DNA from: Sinomonas atrocyanea
Lineage (GTDB): Bacteria; Actinomycetota; Actinomycetes; Actinomycetales; Micrococcaceae
NCBI RefSeq assembly: GCF_001577305.1
Contig: NZ_CP014518.1
Coordinates: 2,418,001-2,482,000 of the forward strand
Length of the DNA: 64,000 nucleotides
Reading direction: 5' to 3'
Part shown: piece after piece, positions 49,715 to 56,493 of the stretch
How the letters are laid out: the number at the start of each line of letters is the position of its first letter
Numbering within the stretch: the first letter of the stretch is position 1
Program-made: the position numbers and the translations under genes
The notes under the pieces: model-generated
What the model was told of the DNA's origin: nothing
Databases searched by the model: none
The model's input: only the letters and a program-made list of their open reading frames with translations

Positions 49715-51856
49715 CTAGAGCATGCAGCTGACGCAACCCTCCACCTCCGTGCCCTCGAGCGCGAGCTGGCGGATGCGGATGTAGTAGAGCGTCTTGATCC
49801 CCTTGCGCCACGCGTAGATCTGGGCCTTGTTGATGTCCCGCGTCGTCGCCGTGTCCTTGAAGAACAGCGTGAGCGAGAGGCCCTGGTCCACGTGCTGCGT
49901 CGCGGCCGCGTAGGTGTCGATGATCTTCTCGTAGCCGATCTCGTACGCGTCCTGGTAGTAGTCGAGGTTCTCGTTCGTCAGGTAGGGGGCCGGGTAGTAG
50001 ACGCGGCCGATCTTGCCTTCCTTGCGGATCTCGATCTTGGAGGCCACCGGGTGGATCGACGAGGTCGAGTTGTTGATGTAGCTGATCGAACCGGTCGGCG
50101 GGACGGCCTGGAGGTTCTGGTTGTAGATCCCGTGCTCCATGACCTGCGCCTTGAGCTCACGCCAGTCGTCCTGGGTGGGGATGTGCACCGTGGCGAACAG
50201 CTCCTTGACCTTCTCGGTCTGGGGCGCCCACTCCTGCTCGGTGTACTTGTCGAAGAACTCGCCGGAGGCGTACTTGGAGTTCTCGAACCCGCCGAAGGCC
50301 TGCCCGTGCTCCTTCGCGAGCAAGTTCGAGGCCCGCAGCGCGTGGAACAGCACCGTGTAGAAGTAGATGTTCGTGAAGTCCAGGCCCTCCTCGGAGCCGT
50401 AGTGGACCCGCTCCCGGGCGAGGTAGCCGTGCAGGTTCATCTGCCCGAGCCCGATCGCGTGGGACTTCGCGTTGCCCTCGGCCACCGAGGGGACCGACTG
50501 GATGTAGCTCATGTCGGACACGGCCGAGAGCGCGCGGATGGCCGTCTCGATGGAGCGCCCGAAGTCCTCGGAGTCCATCGTCTTGGCGATGTTCATCGAG
50601 CCGAGGTTGCAGGAGATGTCCTTGCCCACTGCGGCGTAGGTGAGGTCCTCGTTGTACTCGCTCGGCGTGGACACCTGCAGGATCTCCGAGCACAGGTTGC
50701 TCATGGTGACCTTGCCGGCGACCGGGTTGGCCCGGTTCACCGTGTCCTCGAACATGATGTAGGGGTAGCCCGACTCGAACTGGATCTCGGCGAGGGTCTG
50801 GAAGAACTCGCGGGCGTTGATCTTGGTCTTCTTGATCCGCGCGTCGTCGACCATCTCGTAGTACTTCTCCGTGACGGAGATGTCCGAGAACGGCTTGCCG
50901 TACACGCGCTGGACGTCGTACGGCGAGAACAGGTACATGTCCTCGTTCTTCTTGGCCAGCTCGAACGTGATGTCCGGGATCACGACGCCGAGGGAGAGGG
51001 TCTTGATGCGGATCTTCTCGTCCGCGTTCTCGCGCTTGGTGTCGAGGAACCGGTAGATGTCCGGGTGGTGCGCGTGCAGGTACACCGCGCCGGCGCCCTG
51101 GCGCGCGCCGAGCTGGTTGGCGTACGAGAAGGAGTCCTCGAGCAGCTTCATGACCGGGATGACGCCGGAGGACTGGTTCTCGATCTGCTTGATCGGCGCC
51201 CCGTGCTCGCGGATGTTGGTCAGCGAGAGGGCGACGCCGCCGCCGCGCTTGGAGAGCTGGAGGGCCGAGTTGATGCCCCGCGCGATCGACTCCATGTTGT
51301 CCTCGATGCGCAGCAGGAAGCAGGAGACGAGCTCGCCGCGCTGCTTCTTGCCCGCGTTGAGGAACGTCGGCGTCGCCGGCTGGAACCGCCCGGCGATGAT
51401 CTCGTCGACGAGCTGGGTCGCGAGCTGCTCGTCGCCGCGGGCGAGGTGGAGCGCCACCATGCACACGCGGTCCTCGTAGCGCTCGAGGTAGCGCTTGCCG
51501 TCGAAGGTCTTGAGTGTGTAGGAGGTGTAGAACTTGAACGCGCCGAGGAACGTCTCGAACCGGAACTTCTTCTTGTACGCGCGGCCGAACAGCTCGCGGA
51601 CGAAGTTCATCGTGTACTGGTCGAGGGTCTCGCGCTCGTAGTAGTCCTTCTTGATGAGGTACTCGAGCTTCTCGTCCAGGTCGTGGAAGAAGACCGTGTT
51701 GGTGTTGACGTGGTCGAGGAAGTACTGGCGCGCCGCGTACCGGTCGGCCTCGAACTGGATCCTGCCGTCCTCGCCGTACAGGTTCAGCATCGCGTTGAGC
51801 TCGTGGTAGCCCAGGCCCTTGTATTTGGCGGGCAGCTCCTTGGGGTCTGCCGTCAC
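49715..51856 (-). CDS. nrdE: Class Ib ribonucleotide reductase large subunit (NrdE, R1E)
   Basis: The 713-aa catalytic subunit has the N-terminal ELPAKYKGLGYHELNAMLNL, VSCFLLRIEDNMESIARGIN with an active-site cysteine, the radical-site region NLCSEILQ with CNLGSMNIAKT, and the C-terminal CVSC pair that is re-reduced by NrdH. It lacks the ATP-cone of class Ia enzymes. The GTG at 51856 overlaps the nrdI stop (GTGA) and is preferred; a TTG at 51889 with AAGGA further upstream is an alternative. Confidence 0.96.
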   Translation of the reverse strand: MTADPKELPAKYKGLGYHELNAMLNLYGEDGRIQFEADRYAARQYFLDHVNTNTVFFHDLDEKLEYLIKKDYYERETLDQYTMNFVRELFGRAYKKKFRFETFLGAFKFYTSYTLKTFDGKRYLERYEDRVCMVALHLARGDEQLATQLVDEIIAGRFQPATPTFLNAGKKQRGELVSCFLLRIEDNMESIARGINSALQLSKRGGGVALSLTNIREHGAPIKQIENQSSGVIPVMKLLEDSFSYANQLGARQGAGAVYLHAHHPDIYRFLDTKRENADEKIRIKTLSLGVVIPDITFELAKKNEDMYLFSPYDVQRVYGKPFSDISVTEKYYEMVDDARIKKTKINAREFFQTLAEIQFESGYPYIMFEDTVNRANPVAGKVTMSNLCSEILQVSTPSEYNEDLTYAAVGKDISCNLGSMNIAKTMDSEDFGRSIETAIRALSAVSDMSYIQSVPSVAEGNAKSHAIGLGQMNLHGYLARERVHYGSEEGLDFTNIYFYTVLFHALRASNLLAKEHGQAFGGFENSKYASGEFFDKYTEQEWAPQTEKVKELFATVHIPTQDDWRELKAQVMEHGIYNQNLQAVPPTGSISYINNSTSSIHPVASKIEIRKEGKIGRVYYPAPYLTNENLDYYQDAYEIGYEKIIDTYAAATQHVDQGLSLTLFFKDTATTRDINKAQIYAWRKGIKTLYYIRIRQLALEGTEVEGCVSCML

Positions 51857-52344
51857 GGCGACTGCGGGCTCTGCGAGAGTCGTGTCCAAAATGCGTCCAA
51901 TCCTTCGGTGACCCGGGCCACGTCGTCGGGCGTGCCCATGAGTTCGAATCGGTAGAGGTGGGGGACGTGGCACTTGGCGGCGACGATGTCGCCCGCTGCG
52001 CAGTAGTTGTCCCCGAAGTTCGTATTGCCGGCGCTGATGACGCCCCGGATGAGCGCCCTGTTGTGCGGATCATTCAGGAACCTGATGACCTGCTTGGGCA
52101 CCGACCCCGCTCCCCCGGTCCCGCCGTAGGTCGGGACCACCAGCACGAACGGCGCCGTGGCCCTGAGGGCGGCCTCGCCCTGGTGGAGCGGGATCCGCGC
52201 GGCGTCCACGCCGAGCTTGTCGATGAACCGGCGCGTGTTCCCCGAGACGGAGGAGAAGTAGATGAGCCGTGCCGCCGTGGGGCGGGGTCCGGAATCCGAA
52301 CCCGTGGCCCCGGCGTCGGCCGCGGCGAGGACCTGGGAGGTCAT
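51853..52344 (-). CDS. nrdI: Flavodoxin-like NrdI
   Basis: The 163-aa protein has LIYFSSVSGNTRRFIDKLG (FMN phosphate loop), VVPTYGGTGGAGSVPKQVI and ISAGNTNFGDNYCAAGDIVA, the NrdI hallmarks. It delivers superoxide/peroxide to NrdF to build the Mn(III)2-tyrosyl radical. Start ATG 52344; the first ~25 residues are a non-conserved extension. Confidence 0.94.
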   Translation of the reverse strand: MTSQVLAAADAGATGSDSGPRPTAARLIYFSSVSGNTRRFIDKLGVDAARIPLHQGEAALRATAPFVLVVPTYGGTGGAGSVPKQVIRFLNDPHNRALIRGVISAGNTNFGDNYCAAGDIVAAKCHVPHLYRFELMGTPDDVARVTEGLDAFWTRLSQSPQSP

Positions 52345-52399
52345 CTCAGCGCACTCCCTCGTTGGGATGGCGGAGTCGGGGCGTGCCCGACGCCGGGGA

Positions 52400-52648
52400 T
52401 CAGGCCACCGAGGCTGCCGAGCTGCCCTCGGCGATCGCCGCGATCTTGTCCGGCCGGAAGCCGGACCAGTGGTCGGCGTCCGTGACGACGACCGGCGCCT
52501 GCATGTACCCCATGGACTTGAGGCGCTCGAGGGCCTCCGGGTCCTGGGTGACATCGACGCTCTGGTAGGCGATGCCCTTCTTGTCGAGGGCACGGTAGGT
52601 CGCGTTGCACTGCACGCAGGCCGGCTTCGTGTAGACCGTCACGTTCAT
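52400..52648 (-). CDS. nrdH: Glutaredoxin-like NrdH redoxin
   Basis: The 82-aa thioredoxin-fold protein has C11-V-Q-C14, the NrdH active site, and HWSGFRPDKI near the C-terminus. It re-reduces the NrdE C-terminal cysteines using thioredoxin reductase. It is the first gene of nrdHIEF, 55 bp before nrdI, behind two NrdR boxes. Confidence 0.96.
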   Translation of the reverse strand: MNVTVYTKPACVQCNATYRALDKKGIAYQSVDVTQDPEALERLKSMGYMQAPVVVTDADHWSGFRPDKIAAIAEGSSAASVA

Positions 52649-52759
52649 GAATCCTTACCCCATTCTCCAAAGCTTCCCCAGCCGAGGCGTTCGCCGCTGC
52701 CGCACCGACGGCCGCCCTGACAGCCCTGTGATTCAGTCCTGCGCACCTCGGTGCCCTCG

Positions 52760-52775
52760 ATACTACATGTAGTGC
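52760..52775 (-). promoter_or_regulatory. NrdR box 1 upstream of nrdH
   Basis: ATACTACATGTAGTGC contains the 12-bp palindrome ACTACATGTAGT and fits the NrdR consensus acaCwAtATaTwGtgt at most conserved positions. Centre 52767.5. Confidence 0.75.
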
Positions 52776-52791
52776 ACGTCGCCGCCGAGGA

Positions 52792-52807
52792 CCCCAAGAT
52801 GTTGTCT
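52792..52807 (-). promoter_or_regulatory. NrdR box 2 upstream of nrdH
   Basis: CCCCAAGATGTTGTCT is a weaker match, keeping CAA.AT.TTGT. Its centre is 32 bp from box 1, three helical turns, as in known NrdR box pairs. Confidence 0.6.
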
Positions 52808-52961
52808 TACAAGTATGTCATTCCTCACGCCGCGAGTCCACACGCAGCCCACATTTAATGCACCGCAGAAAGCCCGGATTCACGCCGTTCACGGCCCTGC
52901 GTCCACAGCCTGTGGATGCCCGGTTCCCACACCCGCGCCCAAGTGCGTGTCGCCCATCTCA

Positions 52962-52981
52962 CGGCGTGTCGCGGCGTGTCG
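52962..52981. repeat. Tandem 10-bp repeat before lysR
   Basis: CGGCGTGTCG is repeated directly (52962-52971, 52972-52981), 35 bp before the LysR-type ATG, with a similar TGCGTGTCGC at 52954. It could be regulator half-sites or simple slippage. Confidence 0.4.
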
Positions 52982-53015
52982 TAGGCTGGGCGGGTCGAGG
53001 CCGGAAGGAGCCGAG

Positions 53016-53960
53016 ATGGTCAACCCTGTGCACCTGACGACCCTCATCGAGGTGGTCCGCCTCGGCTCGTTCGCGTCGGCGGCCGCCCATCTGGGGTACA
53101 CGCCGTCGGCCGTGTCGCAGCAGATGGCGGCACTCGAGCGCGAGACCGGCGTCGAGCTCTTCCGCCGCACGCCGCGCAGCATCGTCCCCACCGAGGCGGC
53201 ACTGGTGATGATCCGCCACGCCGAGAAGGTCCTCACGGACATCGACGCCCTGAAGGCGGCGACGGCCCGCGCCGCGGACGCGGCGGGCCGGGAGCTCCGC
53301 CTCGGCATCTTCCCGAGCCTCGCGACGTACGTGCTCCCCCGGGTCCTCAGCGGGGAGCGGTGGCGCCGGCTCGGCCTGGACCTGCACGTGTCCGTGGCCG
53401 AGCCCGGGGACACCATCCGGCGGCTCGCCTCGGGGGGAGGGCTCGATGTGGTCCTCGTCTACCAGGTGGGCCAGAGCGGCCTGGCCTGGCCGCACACCGC
53501 GGAGCGCCTCTGGATCGGCGACGACACGTTCCATGTGGTGCTGCCGAAGTCCTGGGGCATCGCCGACGGCGCGCGGGTCACCGCGGACCAGCTGGGCGGC
53601 ATGCCGTGGATCGTCCACCACCCGGGGACCTCCGACGCGACGGTGATCGACCGACTCTTCGCCGCCTGCGGCCTCGCCCCGCGCGTGGTGGCCTACAGCG
53701 ACGACTTCAACGCGAGCCTGGGCCTCGCCTCGGCCGGCCTGGGCGCGGCCCTCGTCCCCGAGCTCGCGCTCCAGGCGACGCCCGAGGGGGTCGTGCTCGT
53801 CGACGTGCCCGAGATCCGGCTCGCCCGGAACATCTTCGCCCTGCGTCCGCACGCCGCCGCGGACTCCGCCACGCGCCTCTTCCTCGACCTCATCGCCGAG
53901 GCGCTCGCAGCGCTGCCCGTCCGGGCCGCGCGGGCAGAGCGCGGAACGTCCCCGGGGTAG
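53016..53960 (+). CDS. LysR-family transcriptional regulator
   Basis: The 314-aa protein has the N-terminal LysR helix-turn-helix (RLGSFASAAAHLGYTPSAVS, then QQMAALERETGVELFRR) and a type 2 periplasmic-binding effector domain. The ATG at 53016 has GGAAGGAG upstream. It is divergent from nrdH and 10 bp before the DUF72 gene on the same strand, which may be its partner. Effector unknown. Confidence 0.9.
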   Translation: MVNPVHLTTLIEVVRLGSFASAAAHLGYTPSAVSQQMAALERETGVELFRRTPRSIVPTEAALVMIRHAEKVLTDIDALKAATARAADAAGRELRLGIFPSLATYVLPRVLSGERWRRLGLDLHVSVAEPGDTIRRLASGGGLDVVLVYQVGQSGLAWPHTAERLWIGDDTFHVVLPKSWGIADGARVTADQLGGMPWIVHHPGTSDATVIDRLFAACGLAPRVVAYSDDFNASLGLASAGLGAALVPELALQATPEGVVLVDVPEIRLARNIFALRPHAAADSATRLFLDLIAEALAALPVRAARAERGTSPG

Positions 53961-53970
53961 CGTGTCCGGC

Positions 53971-54786
53971 ATGGCCCGCGCATTCATCGGCACCTCCGGC
54001 TGGCGCTACGCCAGCTGGCGCGGTGACTTCTACCCGCAGGGGCTGCGGCAGGCGGACGAGCTCGCCTACCTCGCCCAGCGCATGACCTCCGCCGAGCTCA
54101 ACGGTTCGTTCTACTCCCTCCAGCGACCCTCCTCCTACGAAGCGTGGAAGGCCGCCGTCCCCGAGGGGTTCGTCTTCGCGGTCAAGGGCAGCCGCTACAT
54201 CACCCACATGCTGCAGCTGCGCGGCATCGAGACGGCGCTGGCGAACTTCCTCGCCTCCGGTGTCCTCGCCCTCGGCGACACCCTCGGCCCCGTCCTGTGG
54301 CAGCTTCCGGCACGGATGGCGTTCGACGCCGGTCGGCTGGCCGAGTTCTTCGACCTCCTTCCGCGCACCACGGCCGACGCCGCGGCCCTCGCCGCGCGGC
54401 ACGACGCCAAGGTCCCCGACGACAGGGCCCTGGTCAGCGCGGCGGCGGACCATCCGATCCTGCACGCTGTCGAGCCCCGGCATGCGAGCTTCGCCACCGG
54501 CCAGGCGCGGGAGCTCTTCGCACGGGAGGGCATCTGCATGGTCACCTCCGACAGCGCCGGGACCTGGCCGGAGGTCGATGCGGACACGTCCGGAATCCGC
54601 TACGCGCGGCTGCACGGCGAGGCGAGGCTCTACGGGGGCGGGTACTCCGAGGCGTCGCTGGACCGCTGGGCGGAGCGCGTGCGGAGCTGGCTCGGCGCCG
54701 GGCGCGATGCGTACGTCTACTTCGACAACGACGCCGACGGGCGGGCTCCGCACGACGCGGCGGCGCTGCTCGCACGGCTCGCCTAG
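53971..54786 (+). CDS. DUF72 (YecE-like) protein
   Basis: The 271-aa TIM-barrel-like protein begins ARAFIGTSGWRYASWRGDFY, the DUF72 start block, and contains ELNGSFYSLQRPSSYEAWK, VFAVKGSRYITHM, VEPRHASF, and the C-terminal VYFDNDADGRAPHDA. Biochemical function is not established. GTG 53962 is an alternative start. Its TAG stop lies inside the IS481 target duplication CCTAGG, so the insertion left the gene intact. Confidence 0.87.
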   Translation: MARAFIGTSGWRYASWRGDFYPQGLRQADELAYLAQRMTSAELNGSFYSLQRPSSYEAWKAAVPEGFVFAVKGSRYITHMLQLRGIETALANFLASGVLALGDTLGPVLWQLPARMAFDAGRLAEFFDLLPRTTADAAALAARHDAKVPDDRALVSAAADHPILHAVEPRHASFATGQARELFAREGICMVTSDSAGTWPEVDADTSGIRYARLHGEARLYGGGYSEASLDRWAERVRSWLGAGRDAYVYFDNDADGRAPHDAAALLARLA

Positions 54787-54787
54787 G
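54782..54787. repeat. IS481 target-site duplication, left copy
   Basis: CCTAGG, identical to 55880-55885. It provides the stop codon of the DUF72 gene (TAG 54784-54786, plus strand) and of the transposase (TAG 54785-54783, minus strand). Confidence 0.7.
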
Positions 54788-55817
54788 TGTAGTGCCCGGG
54801 CAGGTTGTTTGAGATTCGGCTGATGGGCGGGAGCTTGCCGATGGCGGTGTGGGGCCTGTGGTGATTGTAGAAGTGGAGCCATGCCGGCAGTGCTGCTCGG
54901 CGGGCTGATTCGGTGTTGTAGTGCTTCGCGTAGGCCCAGCCGTCGGCCATGGTGCGGTGGAACCGTTCGATCTTGCCGTTGGTCTGGGGCCGGCGGGGCC
55001 GGGTGAACTTGGGCTTGACGGCGAGGTCGGCGCAGGCGTGCTTCCAGGCGTGAGACCGGTAGGCGGAGCCGTTGTCGGAGAGGACCCGCTCGACGCGGAC
55101 GCCGCGGTCGGCGAACCAGGAGACGGCGCGTTGGAGGACGCCGATCGCGGTGTCGGCGCGTTCGTCGTCGTGGATCTCGGCGTAGGCGACGCGGGAGTGG
55201 TCGTCGATGACGGTGTGGACGAACGCGTGCCGCAGCAGCGGGTTGCGGTAGGCGTTGCGTTCCTTGCCCGGTGTCGAGGCCCGGTTGCGGCGTCCTTGGG
55301 CGCGGCCGACGTAGCGCCAGCCGCCGCCGTCGGGGATGTTGCCGAGCTTCTTCACGTCGACGTGGATCAGCGCCCCGGGGGTCTGGTGTTCGTAGCGGCG
55401 GGCTGGTTCGCCGGTCTTGACGTCGATGTGCGAGAGGCGGTTGAGGCGGCAGCGGGTCAGGACGGCGTGGACCGTCGAGGACGGCATGCCCAGCCGTGCG
55501 GCGATCTGGACGAGGCCGAGCCGCTTCCTGAGGCGCAGGTGGACGATCTTCTTCACCAGCGGCTGCGGGGTCCTGTTCGGGTGCGAGTGCGGGCGGGAGG
55601 AGCGGTCGGCCATGCCGTCCCTGCCGAGCTCGAGATAGCGGTGGGCCCATTTCTGCGCGGTCGGCCACGAGACGCGGAAGTAGTCCGCGGCCGCCGCAAT
55701 CGACCACCCCTCCTCGACGACCTTGCGGGCGAGGCGCAGCCGTTGGCGCGGCGTCAATGCCGCGTTAGCGTGAGACAAGAGAACCTCCTGGCCAGAGCGA
55801 AGTGGTAGCAGCTCCAC
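54783..55817 (-). CDS. IS481-family transposase
   Basis: The 344-aa protein has an N-terminal helix-turn-helix (EEGWSIAAAADYFRVSWPTA) and an rve-type integrase core with DDE residues: the D in LIHVDVKKLG, the D in VLSDNGSAYRS, and the E in NGKIERFHRT. The C-terminus is HRPHTAIGKLPPISRISNNL. It appears intact. The TAG stop lies in the flanking CCTAGG, not in the element itself. Confidence 0.95.
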   Translation of the reverse strand: MELLPLRSGQEVLLSHANAALTPRQRLRLARKVVEEGWSIAAAADYFRVSWPTAQKWAHRYLELGRDGMADRSSRPHSHPNRTPQPLVKKIVHLRLRKRLGLVQIAARLGMPSSTVHAVLTRCRLNRLSHIDVKTGEPARRYEHQTPGALIHVDVKKLGNIPDGGGWRYVGRAQGRRNRASTPGKERNAYRNPLLRHAFVHTVIDDHSRVAYAEIHDDERADTAIGVLQRAVSWFADRGVRVERVLSDNGSAYRSHAWKHACADLAVKPKFTRPRRPQTNGKIERFHRTMADGWAYAKHYNTESARRAALPAWLHFYNHHRPHTAIGKLPPISRISNNLPGHYT

Positions 55818-55879
55818 TCTGCCGGGAGGTTCTCCTCACGTCACGAGGACCAGATCAAACAACGTCCATGGGCACTACA
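54788..55879 (-). mobile_element. Complete IS481-family insertion sequence (1092 bp)
   Basis: The ends are inverted repeats. The left end TGTAGTGCCCGGGCAGGTTG and the complement of the right end TGTAGTGCCCATGGACGTTG share the first 10 bases and then GTTGTTTGA further in, with a few mismatches. It is flanked by the 6-bp direct repeat CCTAGG (54782-54787 and 55880-55885). One transposase gene fills it on the minus strand. Intact frame and clean target duplication suggest a recent insertion. Confidence 0.9.
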
Positions 55880-55885
55880 CCTAGG
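55880..55885. repeat. IS481 target-site duplication, right copy
   Basis: CCTAGG, matching 54782-54787. Removing the element and one copy restores an uninterrupted DUF72 stop followed by the DUF2004-like gene's leader. Confidence 0.7.
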
Positions 55886-55926
55886 GATGCTGGCCTGCCG
55901 CGCCCGCGCGGGCTTATCGTTCTGTC

Positions 55927-56430
55927 ATGGAGACGGCAGTGAGCCAGCACTTCGGTGAGATCGCCCTCGCGCCCGGCGGCGGGAGGGCTGTGGCCGGCAG
56001 GTTCACCCTCGACGGCGTCCCCGTCGAGCTCGACCTCAACATCACGGCCCAGGACCGGCTGGACGAGGCCGCGCTGCACAAGGTGGACTACCGGCTCCGC
56101 TTCCTCCCCGAGCTCGTCGAGTCCGTCCGGGAGCTCATCGGCCAGCAGCTCGAGGACGCGGACAGCGCCGCGGAGCAGTACCGGCGCTTCCACTGCCAAA
56201 ACGTCGACGACGGCGAAGTCCGGTCCGTCTTCGGCGTGGACCGCGCCCAGGACATCACGGACGAGGTGTTCCTCAAGGCCCTCCGGCTCGCCCATGTGGG
56301 CATCTTCCCCGCCCAGCCTGAGCGGTACTTCGTGCTCGACTTCACCCTCGGCGAGCACTTCACGGACGAGGTGCTCGTGGCCGCGGCGGACGCCGACGGC
56401 GTGGTCGACGACGAGGTGCTCTGGGACTGA
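55927..56430 (+). CDS. DUF2004-like protein
   Basis: The 167-aa acidic, soluble protein begins QHFGEIAL with VPVELDLNITAQDRL next, a pattern seen in DUF2004 proteins. A helical middle and YFVLDFTLGEHFTDEVLVAA follow. Function unknown. The ATG at 55927 lacks a strong RBS. The IS now separates it from the DUF72 gene, and its leader may have lost a promoter or gained one from the IS end. Confidence 0.6.
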   Translation: METAVSQHFGEIALAPGGGRAVAGRFTLDGVPVELDLNITAQDRLDEAALHKVDYRLRFLPELVESVRELIGQQLEDADSAAEQYRRFHCQNVDDGEVRSVFGVDRAQDITDEVFLKALRLAHVGIFPAQPERYFVLDFTLGEHFTDEVLVAAADADGVVDDEVLWD

Positions 56431-56446
56431 GTCCCGCCGGACACCG

Positions 56447-56480
56447 CTGCGGGGCCCCTGGCATACCAGGGGCCCCGCAG
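56447..56480. terminator. Bidirectional hairpin between DUF2004-like gene and metE
   Basis: CTGCGGGGCCCCTGG (56447-56461) pairs perfectly with CCAGGGGCCCCGCAG (56466-56480) around CATA. The genes on both sides converge on it, so it probably terminates both. Confidence 0.85.
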
Positions 56481-56493
56481 TAAGCGACCTCAC

